Assembly: GCF_000497045.1 (NCBI RefSeq)
Contig: NW_015961959.1
Span: forward strand, 496,001 to 560,000
Reading direction: 5' to 3'
DNA length: 64,000 nt
DNA from: Kalmanozyma brasiliensis GHG001
Taxonomy: Eukaryota > Basidiomycota > Ustilaginomycetes > Ustilaginales
Position numbers and translations under genes: made by a program
The notes under the pieces: generated by a model
The model's input: only the letters and a program-made list of their open reading frames with translations
Told to the model about the DNA's origin: nothing
Database searches by the model: none
Part shown: piece by piece, positions 41,161 through 54,184 of the stretch
How the letters are laid out: each line of letters begins with the position of its first letter
Numbering within the stretch: the first letter of the stretch is position 1

Positions 41161-42810
41161 TCAGCGAAGAGTGCGAACGTTCAAGCCGCTACCAGCACCG
41201 TGTGATCCGAATCCGCCCGTGGCCTTGGCCCCCTTGGTCGACTCCACCGGCTTCTCGAAGATCCTCCACAGCTTGAGCTCCTCATCGTCACTGACCGTAG
41301 CCAGCACCTCTCCGTCCGGACTCAAGCTCGAGTGCAGAACCCTCTTCTCGTGCGCCTCGATCTCCGCCACCTTGGTTCCCGATGGATGCGACCAGATGTT
41401 GAGCAGTCCCTTGCTTGATTCGGTCGTGCCCAATCCGTGCGTCGAGACGATCTCGCGGTAGTGCGGTGCCCAATGAAGCGAAGTGATCTGGGCGCCCGTC
41501 GAGATGGTCATGGTGCGCGAGTTCTGCGTCGTGTTCCAGAAGTGGATGTTGCGATCGCTCGTGCCACCGCCTGTCGCGAGCAAGCTGAGGTTGTGCGGGC
41601 ACCACGCGAGCGCTTTCACCGCAGCTTGGTGGTTCTCCTTGCGCATCTTGGCCACAGAGGTGCGACGATCCCACACCTTGACCACATTGTCGTTGCCGCC
41701 AGAGGCCATGAGAGCGCTATCGGAACGCCACTCCATGCCGCAGACCGGTCCGTGGTGCGCCTTCTCGAGTGTGCGAGTGACAGCATCTCGCTCTCGCACA
41801 TCGTACTCGCGGATGATACCGCTCTGGAAGCCGGCGTTGAGCGTGCCGTCGGGTGCCCAGGCACAGACGTTAACCGAGGCGTGGTCGGCTCCACCGTCAC
41901 CGCTCGGCTTGAGCGTTCGCATGCGTGTGCTGCTCGCCACATCCCAGATCTGCACAAAGCCACCTTCGAGACCGACAGCAAGGATGTTGCCGTCCGCATC
42001 CCACCGCAAACCGGTGATCAGTCCTCCACCACCCACCTTTTCCGCCATTGTCGATGTGTCCAGCAAAGCACTTGCGTCTCCCGTGTTGCCATTCCAGATC
42101 CACAACCCGGTCTGCAGTGCTACTGCCACCATGTTGGTCGAAGACCAGTCGAGAAGGTTGTAGTAGAAGTCGCCGACCATGCTCGGTGCATCCAAGGTTC
42201 TCTCTGGTGTTGTCGGAATCCTTCTGCGACCTGCACTTTGCAGGCTGCTCGGCATGGTAGATTTGGGCTTGGTCATGGCGTATCGGCTTCGGACGTCTGG
42301 GTTGGCCAGCGAGCTTGGCGGTGCAGCAGAGAACGAAAGGATCCTCTGCCCCATCTCAGAAGAGACTGAGTCCTCGAAAGATGGTTGTCCATCGAGATCG
42401 GTCGGATTAGCATTGGCCGCTGCGATGTTGGCCGCGATGTTCGGATCGGTCGCATCGCCGGTCATCGAGCGAATCGTGTCTCCATCGCTGTCATGAGCAT
42501 GCGGGGTGGTCGACCGTTTGAGTTCTCGGTTTGGAATGTACCGGTCCCCACGAGATATGCTAGCTGCCACCTTTGGCTTCAGAGCTTTGTCTGGACCCTG
42601 CCAGTCCCTTGTGATGCCGACCTTGAGGTCCGCTGACGAGGAGGGCACCGAGTCAAGGCGATCTTTCCGAGACAGGCCCAGTCTTGCAGAGTTGTTCTTC
42701 AGCCCGCTGCTCTTGGTAGGCGAAGTGCCGAGCTTCATGTCGCGCAGATTGGCCGACACATCCTTGAGAGGCGAGTCCATCGCCACGCCGCTGTATCCAC
42801 GCCCCGCCAT
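41161..42810 (-). CDS. CDC20: Cdc20/Slp1-type activator of the anaphase-promoting complex
   Basis: WD40 adaptor that recruits securin and cyclin B to APC/C and is held by the spindle checkpoint. Intronless, 549 residues from the ATG at 42810; the frame is open further upstream without another ATG. The C-box DRYIPNR is at residues 89-95. A Cdc20-type I-L-S-F-S-A-A-P-P linker segment follows. Seven WD repeats occupy about 205-530, including DFYYNLLDWSS, WDRRTSVAK and LKLWRIFE. DFYYNLLDWS and the GDRYIPNR form favour Cdc20 over Cdh1. The protein ends V-R-T-L-R, with Leu-Arg in place of the usual Ile-Arg tail that docks on APC/C TPR subunits. Confidence 0.92.
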   Translation of the reverse strand: MAGRGYSGVAMDSPLKDVSANLRDMKLGTSPTKSSGLKNNSARLGLSRKDRLDSVPSSSADLKVGITRDWQGPDKALKPKVAASISRGDRYIPNRELKRSTTPHAHDSDGDTIRSMTGDATDPNIAANIAAANANPTDLDGQPSFEDSVSSEMGQRILSFSAAPPSSLANPDVRSRYAMTKPKSTMPSSLQSAGRRRIPTTPERTLDAPSMVGDFYYNLLDWSSTNMVAVALQTGLWIWNGNTGDASALLDTSTMAEKVGGGGLITGLRWDADGNILAVGLEGGFVQIWDVASSTRMRTLKPSGDGGADHASVNVCAWAPDGTLNAGFQSGIIREYDVRERDAVTRTLEKAHHGPVCGMEWRSDSALMASGGNDNVVKVWDRRTSVAKMRKENHQAAVKALAWCPHNLSLLATGGGTSDRNIHFWNTTQNSRTMTISTGAQITSLHWAPHYREIVSTHGLGTTESSKGLLNIWSHPSGTKVAEIEAHEKRVLHSSLSPDGEVLATVSDDEELKLWRIFEKPVESTKGAKATGGFGSHGAGSGLNVRTLR

Positions 42811-43379
42811 ATCGACGCTACTCCGGTTCACCGAGCTATTTACTTGTTGGAATGAGCCGCTGGTTTCGGATCTCCACCGCTGCGTCGTGTGTTTGAGGAA
42901 GTATCGATGGAGCAGCAGGTCTTGAGGTGCTAGTCGTCGATCTTGTCTTCGAGTGTCGGAATGAAGGTGAACGTGTGAGCAGGAGGGAGGCGAGTCGCTT
43001 CCATCACTGACATGTCACACAGCTCAAGCTGAGCACCGCTCTCCCACCTGAACCTCCTAGAAGCTGCAGGTCCACCAAATTTCTACAGAGCCAAAAAAGA
43101 CCAACACCTCGCGACTTGACCGTCACGTGCAAATCCCCGCCTATCGGGAAACCTAACAAAATATAGAAAATCGCTTGACCATCGAGCGACTCGAGCCCTT
43201 GAGGCTGAATCTCAGCCGATGCTCACGAGATGTCCCGCCTCCTTACAAAGCTCTTTGACAGCAGATCATCGACAGACGCTCCTTTCGAGGTCATGAGGGC
43301 ATGAAGAGGTGACGTGCGATTGATCGATGACAAATACATTGGATAGAGAAGCCTAGGCGAATAGATATTGGGGTGCACA
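42811..43379. promoter_or_regulatory. CDC20 upstream region / 3' flank of next gene
   Basis: About 570 bases. The CDC20 frame stays open for some 45 codons upstream of the chosen start. No element was recognised. Confidence 0.4.
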
Positions 43380-45824
43380 TCATTGACGCGCTGCTTGGCC
43401 CTGCTGGTAGTTCGCCTGCGCATTCGGCTGCATGGGTCGCAAACCACCGCTGGGGCTTGCAAAGGCATAGGAAGCATTCGGTCCGGGGGCAAATCGCTGC
43501 GACTGAGGCGTCATGGCTGGACCAGCCCCCGGCGCATATCCTGGCTGCATGCGGGCATTCGGTGACATGGCCGCTTGACGCATTGCCGGCGACGACATGT
43601 CTCGCTGATCGGCGCCCGCGCTGGGAACAGGCTCTGCACGAAGTGGATCGACATCGTGACGGTCCTGCTTGTGGTCGTACGTGCGAGTGGCAGCAAAACG
43701 CTCCAGAGCGCCGCGGCCACGATCCTCGACGTGACCCGCACCGGGCCCACCCCTGCGCGAGGACTTCTTGGCTTTGGAACCGCTGCCGTCGACGAGGCGG
43801 ATCGTGACATCGTCGCGCAACACCAATGGCGTCTCGGAGATAACACTTCCCCCTTTCGTCACCTTGACCACATTCGCATCGAGTGCACCCCAGAAGCCAT
43901 CGCGAACATCACCGAGCAGATCAGGGTCGATGGCGCCGCTGCTGGCAGAGAAGGCGCGCAGCTTGCTGGCATCCGGAATGACGCTGTCAACAGCGTTGGA
44001 CGTAAGGTCAACAGCGCGAGGCTGCAAAGCGACGAGCGCGCCGAGAGATTCCAGCAGGAGCGCTGCGGTCGCCTCCTCCTCCGCACTTGGAGCCACAATT
44101 TCGGTTGCGGATTTGCTCGACCGGCCAGATGGACGATACGACCGTCGAAGTCGAGCCCATTGGAATTCTTGCAAGCGATGCAACAGCATCATGTTGAAGC
44201 GCAGGTGCGACGTGACGAGCTCGTCCTGATCAAGCTTGGTGAGGCTCTTGCTGACGCTGCCTTGGTCGACGTCTTCTATTAAGGTCCGCAGGACCTCCGC
44301 CAGGCCGTCACTCGAGATCGCGTCCATGGAAATATCACCATCAGCGTCGACACTAGCGAGCGGCTTGGTCGCCGTCGAGTAAGGCGTTGGCTCCACAGGC
44401 GCATCTCCATCATGATCGTCCTCCTCGTACTCCTCTTCCTCGTCGTACAGCGAGAATGGCTTCTCGCCCCATGCCATGGTGACCGAGCGCTGCGCTCGCA
44501 CAGAACTTCGCCAGAGATTGCTGCTGGTAGCGTAGCTGATCGAAGATGTCGACGAGTCGTAGGTAGGCGCGAACGAGGCATAGTTTCCGTAGTTGAGGAA
44601 AGTGACCGGTTGAGGTCGGCCTTGCTGCTTTGCTCGTTTGGAGTCCGAGCGATGATGACGGTGGCCGCTTCTGCCTAGCCTCTGACCAAGGGTGGGAGCA
44701 GGTACCAGACCTTGACGCTTGAGCGCGCGCATCTGCTCCTCGCTCTGTGCACTGATTTGGACGAGATCTGCCTGAGCGGCATCCAATTGGCTGAGCTGAT
44801 CTTTGTCCAGCGGAATGGCTTTGGTGAAGTAGTCGCTTCGAGGCAGTCGCATGTGCAGAGCATATCTGTTCGTCGAAGGATCCACGACGGGAGAGCCGAC
44901 GGGCTTGATTCTGGCTGGGCTGTCGCCGTCGACCGCACCGTTTGCCGAGCCCTTTCTCCCAGCATTCTTTGCTTCCGCCAATCTCGCCCGGTCTTCCACG
45001 ATGGATGCCAGGATCTGACCTTTGAGCGCATCGGTGCTGGTGTCTGCCTGACGTTGTCGTGATGCAAGTTGGTCCACGAGTCCGAGAACGAGCGTGAGGC
45101 TGGTTAGCCTTTCCATGTCTTTGGCGACCTCTTCGGACGCTGTGGCGCTTTGACCCGCTCGCAAGTGTTGTGAGACGGCCTCCTTGGCCATAAGCGGCTG
45201 ACGTAGACTTTGCAGATGCGACCTGAGCTCACGCACGCTCGTGCCAGGACGCAGCATGTCTCGAAGCGTGGGCTTGGCGTCTGTCGAGCCATTGGTGCTG
45301 CGAAGCTTGCCTTTGGCGGGGGCTCGCGCGGCCGTGGTCAGGTCCGAGAAGTTTAAGGCAGCGAGAATGGTCGCAAGCTTCTGAGCATCGTCTTCGCCTA
45401 GTACGAGTTCCTGAGCTTTGTGTGCTGCCGCATCGAGGTCGACGTCCGCGGTCTTGGGCGCGTGTACTGACTTGGCGGAGGGGCCAGGCAAGCCGAGAAG
45501 GGACTGGATGTGCTTGGGTAGCTGTTGCTTTTGTGTTGTCGAGGGCTCTGCCTCTCCCTCTGCATCAGCTCCATTGTCCTCGTCGGAGAGATCAGAGGAT
45601 GCCTTGTTCATGTCATCGGCGCTGGCATCAGGTGCTGCCTCGGCCATGTGCTCGTCGGTGCCGTTGACATCGGCGGAAGGATCTGATGGCTCGTCTGCAC
45701 GCTTCCGCTTGCGATCCAGCTTGCTGGGAGAAGTGGATGGCGATGCGACGGAGGGTTCCGGCGTAGTGCCAGATGCATCGGCATTCCTCGCACTGCGGGT
45801 GGATCTGCGCAATGGAGAGGCCAT
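43380..45824 (-). CDS. Unrecognised large nuclear-type protein
   Basis: Intronless, 814 residues from the ATG at 45824, with a long extension of the frame upstream that lacks support. The N-terminus is basic and Ser/Pro-rich with a likely nuclear localisation signal (KLDRKRKR, about residues 36-43). Helical, charged segments follow (about 95-260), then a basic stretch (HRHHRSDSKRAK). A block FLNYGNYASFAPTYDS has the look of a conserved motif. An acidic run (EEEEYEEDDHDGD) and a Gly/Pro/Gln-rich tail close the protein. The FAPTYDS block and overall plan remind me of fungal chromatin-remodeller (RSC-type) accessory subunits such as Rsc58, but I cannot confirm this and give no symbol. Confidence 0.8.
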   Translation of the reverse strand: MASPLRRSTRSARNADASGTTPEPSVASPSTSPSKLDRKRKRADEPSDPSADVNGTDEHMAEAAPDASADDMNKASSDLSDEDNGADAEGEAEPSTTQKQQLPKHIQSLLGLPGPSAKSVHAPKTADVDLDAAAHKAQELVLGEDDAQKLATILAALNFSDLTTAARAPAKGKLRSTNGSTDAKPTLRDMLRPGTSVRELRSHLQSLRQPLMAKEAVSQHLRAGQSATASEEVAKDMERLTSLTLVLGLVDQLASRQRQADTSTDALKGQILASIVEDRARLAEAKNAGRKGSANGAVDGDSPARIKPVGSPVVDPSTNRYALHMRLPRSDYFTKAIPLDKDQLSQLDAAQADLVQISAQSEEQMRALKRQGLVPAPTLGQRLGRSGHRHHRSDSKRAKQQGRPQPVTFLNYGNYASFAPTYDSSTSSISYATSSNLWRSSVRAQRSVTMAWGEKPFSLYDEEEEYEEDDHDGDAPVEPTPYSTATKPLASVDADGDISMDAISSDGLAEVLRTLIEDVDQGSVSKSLTKLDQDELVTSHLRFNMMLLHRLQEFQWARLRRSYRPSGRSSKSATEIVAPSAEEEATAALLLESLGALVALQPRAVDLTSNAVDSVIPDASKLRAFSASSGAIDPDLLGDVRDGFWGALDANVVKVTKGGSVISETPLVLRDDVTIRLVDGSGSKAKKSSRRGGPGAGHVEDRGRGALERFAATRTYDHKQDRHDVDPLRAEPVPSAGADQRDMSSPAMRQAAMSPNARMQPGYAPGAGPAMTPQSQRFAPGPNASYAFASPSGGLRPMQPNAQANYQQGQAARQ

Positions 45825-47614
45825 GATGACGAGAGGATGGCAGATGGAGGGATCTACGCCGGATCGACGCGTCGCGGTGGGATGGCGGATGGAGTCGGAT
45901 GCTGCTGGTGGTGTCTCCAGCTGCACTCGCCGAGAGGTCTGCTGCTGAAGCCCGCTACAGCAGGAGGAATGGCGACGAGAAGTGTTGAAAATGCTGCTGA
46001 GGGTGCAGAAGAACACAAACGCGCTCAAAGTGGAGCGCGTAGGCGTAAATGAGAAGGGACCGCGGAAGAAATTCGCTCAGAGCGGGCGTGCTTTCTTGTT
46101 GAGAAGGACCAATCACTTGTTGAGCTAGCGTGAAGGCGCGGGATAGCAGCTGTGCAGGGTGGAAGGGGGATGAGATGGAACGGAGCGGATGTCGACGAGG
46201 ATGGGAAAGCATTCAGCTCATTCCTGAGTTGCGAGCGAGAAGCGTGTCCACAGAGAGAGAGAGCCACGAAGACCCAAAGCCTTCTTTCATCTGAAAATGA
46301 TTAATTTAAATGGTTAAAAAAACAAATTCGAATCGCACGAGACAGCTGCCCGAGATGCGTGCTGCAGAGAGACTGCAGCCTGGACCCACCACAAAGCAGA
46401 CTCGTTTATCCGCGCTTCCACTCCCCCATCTGCGTGTCAAGAAGGGCCATCCCTTGACCATCTGTCAAACGCCTGATCACTTGCTGCGACATTAAAAGCG
46501 CTCCAAGACTTCGGACTTATCGTCAGCCCGCTTCAGAGCTTGCTGCTCCCCACTTGCCGCGCCCCCGTAAGCTTGCCGCAGCCATGCTTTTTTGAGGCAA
46601 CGTGACCTGTCGCGAACCTCATCAGGCGGACTCGCAAGCGCTTGCAGCTTCATTTGCCATCACAATACCTATGATTAAGATTCAAGACACCCGCAACATC
46701 GCTCATGAGCAGACTGCGTCAATGTCGTCACTAGCCGAACAATGGCATCTGGGATCATTGAATGTGAGGCAGACAAGGCTCCCTGACGAATTGCCAGGTG
46801 CCGCTCAACAGATGCCAAGGCCTGCTCAGTTGACGTGCCCATAGTACCTAATTCCTCAAGCAGAAACGTTGACGGTGGGGCTCGGCAGAATGTCGCACTG
46901 GATTGAGGAGGATCTTGCTGCAGTGACGATGCGAAGCGACAGTCTCTCGGCTCGCCTGCAGACCCCCAAAAAAGACGAAGTCGAAGTCGAACAAATCAGA
47001 GACAACGACGCTGCGCTTCTTCTGACGGCGGAAGTAGCCTGAGCGGTTGACAACTGCTCGCTCCGCGCATTTCTCCGAAGCATTGGGAGACTCATCCTGA
47101 ATTTGCCCAAGTGTGCAATGCCGACATGGAATGCATTGAAACGTCAGAGCAAGCGGACACGAGCGTCGAGATGTGGCGCGGGTCGGATGTGTCTAACATG
47201 GGGCGCCTACATTGCCACAAAGGCTCGTTACTCGTACCGGCGAGCATAGTGGAGAGTGTGAATCCTATAAAGAGTGGGGCCGCTCGACCGCCACTTGCCC
47301 CGGATCCCTTCTGTCGTGCCAAGTTTGGCCGAGACCTGCCTTTCGATGTCTATTCTCGTAGCTTTGTAGGATCCTGCCACCCGCAAGCTTTGTGCGGAAC
47401 CTGACCTTGCTTCCTCCGCAGTATCGTTGTGAGTGGTCGTCTTACACGGACCATCTCCTCGTCCAACAGATGCTGACCTTCTTGCTTCCCACTCTTCTTG
47501 AGCTTGCATTCGTTGAACAGATTCTCCCTTCCCCGCTCCATATCACGCTTCGTTCCGATTCGACATCGTATCACTCGCCGTCTGACGTACTCGTCGCCAA
47601 CCGTGTTGGCCACC
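45825..47614. promoter_or_regulatory. Divergent region between the 814-residue gene and the CCCH gene
   Basis: 1.8 kb with both promoters. An A/T-rich patch (ttaatttaaatggttaaaaaaac) lies near 46300-46323. Short frames show no family resemblance. The 117 bases before the CCCH start are pyrimidine-rich and in frame with it, so a longer N-terminus is possible but lacks an ATG. Confidence 0.45.
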
Positions 47615-49195
47615 ATGACCCAGTACTGGAATAACGCTCATTTCGCCGCCAGCCCAAAGAACGTCCCGTATACTCTGCCGAAGCCGTCCACCTTCGGAGC
47701 CAAGCACAGCGGCCAAGAGAGTCGCTCGTTTACTTCGTCCCACAGCTTCTTCGACTTCACTGATGCTTGGCGGGAGAGGATTCGTCAATCCGATCGACGC
47801 CCCGATGACGTCGTCCGGACGAACAGCCAACTCGAGGTGAGCGACATCAGCCGCTTTCTGCAGAACCCGACCGGGCCTACCAATGCTTGGCCCGTAGCTA
47901 GTCAGGGCTTCAGCACTCGCCGCTCTTGGTTGGATGGTAACGATATTTTCTCCTCCTCGTCTCCTACTTCGGAGGTGAGCGACCCGAGCAACACCCGCGC
48001 TTCACAGTCGATCAGCCCTCGTACCAGTATCGGATCTCAAGACTGGGAGTTCTGCCCGACCTGGAGCCTCAACAACGCTGCCAAGGACTTCGTCCCCACC
48101 AAAAAAGCTGAGACCGCGGGCGAGTGCTTCAGCTTCTCGTCTCAGAGTCAGGCCATGTCCAACAACCCGTTCGTACTGGGCAGTGGATCTTACCCTACAC
48201 CTCAGTCGACCTACGCTGCTCATCAGCAGCGCACCGACTTCAATGCATTCAGACATACTCAAGCCGTGTCACCTCCTCGCGCTTTGACTTCGTACAACAA
48301 GCCTTACATCAACAGCCAGGGTTTTGAGTCACAGCCAGCACCTCAGGCTCCCATCGGAAGTCGAGCCCCTCGCTTGATCTCGAGCAACCCTTTTCCAACC
48401 GCGTATACTCCTACGTTCGGATCGAGCTGTGTGCAGCACTCGCAAGTCCAGTCCGAACAGCGCTGGCAGATCGATAGCCAGCCGCGTCCGTCCTTCTTTC
48501 CGGTCCCATCGCCTCCCGCTCCTGCTCCCGTCCTCGGAAGTTGGAACGCCCCTCGTGCCGTCGTTGCCCCTCCCCGCCTTGACGCCGGCCACGGACACTG
48601 GAATGGCTCGAGTGGCACGACGCATGAGCCTCGAGGTCCCTCTCCATTCAACCACAAGACCGAGCTGTACAAGACCGAGCTTTGCCGCAACTGGGAGGAG
48701 AAGGGATTCTGCTACTATGGAGAGTGCGTTTCACCTTGCTTCCAGCTCATACCGATCATGGAGATGCTGACTCGACGTTTTGTCATTCGCTCGAACAGTC
48801 GCTGCCAGTTTGCCCACGGAGAACACGACCTCCGTCCCATCCAGCGCGATCCTCGTTGGAAGACGAGGCAGTGCAAGGCGTTCAAGGAGTACGCAGCGCT
48901 TTGGCGAACATACAACCCATGGTTCTTGTCGCTAAGACTCTTTCCCTCCTTCCGCTTGTCGTGTGCTGCCAGGAACGGCTCGTGCCATTTCGCTAAGCGA
49001 TGCTGGTAAGTCTCGCTACTCACGCTCACGCCGTCGACACCGGCTGACGTCGTCTATTCTGCTTCTACGCGTTTCGGCAGCTTCCGCCACGACCAGGGCA
49101 CACAGGTCGCTTCTGCGGCATCCGCCAATCTGCCCCGCCGCAGCTGTCTCCTGCACCGAGTGGGCGTCAAGACGGCCTTCAACCGCTGGTCCTGA
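47615..49195 (+). CDS. Tandem CCCH zinc-finger RNA-binding protein, TTP/Tis11/Zfs1 type
   Basis: Binds AU-rich 3' UTR elements and promotes mRNA decay in characterised relatives. Four exons (47615-48723, 48799-48888, 48973-49005, 49081-49195) give 448 residues; introns are 75, 84 and 75 nt. The splice choice is confirmed by the result: two perfect C-x8-C-x5-C-x3-H fingers, the first starting [10 protein letters not shown], the second CKAFKENGSC, with the family lead-in YKTELC and the inter-finger spacing expected for TTP proteins. Three introns fall inside the finger region, one inside each finger and one between the last two cysteines of finger 2. The first 350 residues are Ser/Pro/Gln-rich and disordered. 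The tail after finger 2 is short (about 35 residues). Confidence 0.93.
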
Positions 49196-49411
49196 CAAAG
49201 AAAGTCCCGAACGCGTGCTCCATTCCGACGCATGATGATGCTCACATCTCCTTCGACTCCACTCAGGCAAAGGTCATCATCAAATCAAGGCTTACACGCC
49301 CACGAAAACAAAATCAGTCAAAGTCACTGCGCACTACTCGTGAATCAAACAAGTTGCATCTATTCGGGTATGATTGCGTGACATGCTAAAACAATACTGA
49401 ATGGACCCGCT

Positions 49412-50581
49412 CTAGTAGTCGGTCTGAGTGGTCTGATCGCGCACGACAGGTGTAGCGCGAGGGTAGACGTACTTCTCATTGTACTCTGTGAGCACCGCTG
49501 CCTGCACCACGCCTTTGTCCTTGACGAGCTGCTGATACTGATGCAGGATGAGGTGGACTGGTGCGGACACTGCCAAGATGAGAAACGCAAAGACGACCCA
49601 CGACAGCGCGCCCATCTGAATCAGCGCCGCCGCAGGGTAGATCACCGCATGCGCAGGCGAGAACGTCGCAAACAAATTGGCCGTGTACGGGCTCGGATCC
49701 CACATTAGCAGCTGCCGAATGCCGTGTTTGGAATGCACACTCGTGCTGGTCGGCTCGTTGGCCTTTGGTTGCGAGTAGAACTTGTACGTTCTTCGTTTCG
49801 TGAAGAAGAGGTAGGCGTTGGCACAGCTCGTGATGAAGATGACGAGGAAGAGCGCGCTGGATGCAAAGCGAAAGAAGCGATCCGAGGCTTGATAGACGGC
49901 GCTTTTGCGGGAGTGGCGCGTCAGGGCGTCTGCCATGGCGTGTTCGTCTCCCGTGTGGCTGACGAGGTACTCGTAGGCGATGGCGGGGTTTTGCGCTCGT
50001 CGGTAGGAGGGCTTGTTCATGAACCACGAGCCTAGGGTCGAGTCGGGAGACAGCAAGAGGGCGAATAGAGAGAGGCAATGGAGAAAGATGCCAAGGACGT
50101 TGCCGGCTTGGTCCGCAAAGAGCTGCTCCTCGATGTCGAGGACGTACGAGGTGACTCGATCGTATGCGTCGACCGGCCATTGCTGAATGCGCTCCAGAAG
50201 AGGTCGTTTGCGGACGAAGCGCTTTCGTTTCGTCTGACCAGCGAGAGGCGGAGTTGAGAGTCCATCTTCGGGTGCTTGCGGTCCAGCTAGCGCTGAGCTC
50301 TCAACGTTCCCGTCGAGGTCTGGAGTGCTTGCAGAGCTGGCGATGTGCTGACTGCTCAGACGAGGAGCAGTGCGGACGAGAGGAGAGCCTGGCAGTGACG
50401 ACGGCGTTCCACCTCGAATGGATGTTGACGCCGATCCGACTCTTTGCAATGGCGAGTCGATGCCGCTAGCACGCCCTCGAGAGGCTCGAGAAGCACGCCA
50501 GCCTGGCTGGCCGAATGCTACACCCTTGCGGTAGGCTGGTGAACCTGGCGAAGGCGCCGGGGAGGTCGAATAGCTTGTCAT
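49412..50581 (-). CDS. NUR1: Nuclear rim protein Nur1/Mug154 family
   Basis: Inner-nuclear-membrane protein which, with a LEM-domain partner, tethers rDNA or heterochromatin to the nuclear rim in yeasts. Intronless, 389 residues. A Ser/Pro/Arg-rich nucleoplasmic N-terminus (about 1-125, with basic KRKRFVRKR) precedes the membrane domain. Spans are visible at about 160-180 (VLGIFLHCLSLFALLL), 240-262 (ASSALFLVIFITSCANAYLFF) and 325-355 (ALIQMGALSWVVFAFLIL). The C-terminus has the family signature: a Q-x-x-V-x-x-E-Y-x-x-K-Y-V-Y-P-R segment, then V-V-R-D and T-Q-T. It ends 216 bases from the convergent CCCH gene. Confidence 0.82.
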   Translation of the reverse strand: MTSYSTSPAPSPGSPAYRKGVAFGQPGWRASRASRGRASGIDSPLQRVGSASTSIRGGTPSSLPGSPLVRTAPRLSSQHIASSASTPDLDGNVESSALAGPQAPEDGLSTPPLAGQTKRKRFVRKRPLLERIQQWPVDAYDRVTSYVLDIEEQLFADQAGNVLGIFLHCLSLFALLLSPDSTLGSWFMNKPSYRRAQNPAIAYEYLVSHTGDEHAMADALTRHSRKSAVYQASDRFFRFASSALFLVIFITSCANAYLFFTKRRTYKFYSQPKANEPTSTSVHSKHGIRQLLMWDPSPYTANLFATFSPAHAVIYPAAALIQMGALSWVVFAFLILAVSAPVHLILHQYQQLVKDKGVVQAAVLTEYNEKYVYPRATPVVRDQTTQTDY

Positions 50582-53517
<2,936 letters not shown>

Positions 53518-53827
53518 GCGTGCTCTCAGACCATCTTCTCGTTGCAACTCGGTTACACTCAGCCTTCCGAAACACGTCTGCCCTGTGATGGCCCTACCCT
53601 GTACAATCTTATACTTTCTGGCATCAAACGCTGTTCTCGCTTTACAACTGCCTCGCTTTGCCTGATCTGAAAGCCTTCCGTGTATTGCTCCTATGGTCTG
53701 CGAGACTCTGCCGCTTTCAATCAGTTTTGCAGACGGACATTGTGAAGCCGTCCCGATCATCTGCCTGATATGCATGCCCACGCGACTCAGCCTTTCTCTG
53801 TCTTTCCCAACAGAGGGTTGATAAATT

Positions 53828-53846
53828 AATCATTTTTTTAATGATT
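53828..53846. terminator. A/T-rich inverted repeat, possible 3'-end signal
   Basis: AATCAT and ATGATT arms flank a seven-base T-rich loop, about 310 bases past the RAB11 stop. A role in transcript 3'-end formation is a guess from position and composition. Confidence 0.25.
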
Positions 53847-53867
53847 TCTTTGACAGGCTGCGCTGAA

Positions 53868-53942
53868 GTGACAGAAAAGTCACCGTTGCGCGGCCTGTTG
53901 TGGAGGAAAAGGAAGGACCGCGTCACCTTTGATGAAAGTGAC
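53868..53942. promoter_or_regulatory. Two opposed pairs of GTGAC half-sites
   Basis: GTGAC at 53868 and GTCAC at 53879 form one inverted pair (6-base gap). GTCAC at 53922 and GTGAC at 53938 form another (11-base gap). All four lie within 75 bases upstream of the BLM10 CCAAT box. They could be binding sites for a dimeric factor of the TGAC/bZIP type. Confidence 0.35.
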
Positions 53943-53948
53943 ACTTGG

Positions 53949-53984
53949 CCAATCGTCCCCACCATCCATCCCAAGGCATATATA
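53949..53984 (+). promoter_or_regulatory. CCAAT box and TATA-like element of BLM10
   Basis: CCAAT at 53949-53953 and TATATA at 53979-53984, some 200 bases before the BLM10 ATG, in the expected order. Confidence 0.4.
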
Positions 53985-54184
53985 CATCAGAGAAGCATCT
54001 GACGACCGTCCAGTCAGCGTCCCAGCATAGCCTTTACACACTGACAATCGCACAGCCTCGAAAGCCCGGCACTAGAAGGTCTTCACCGGCTACCCTCGCC
54101 CAGCGTCCTCACCTCCGAGAACGCCAACTCAGCCTTTTCAACACCTATCCACGCCGTGCAGCTCTTTCGTAGATCGACAGCACC

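Larger units (their letters stand above)
53518..54184. promoter_or_regulatory. RAB11 3' flank and BLM10 promoter region
   Basis: 667 bases that contain an A/T inverted repeat, four GTGAC/GTCAC half-sites, and a CCAAT box and TATA-like element (listed separately). No gene was recognised. Confidence 0.5.
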
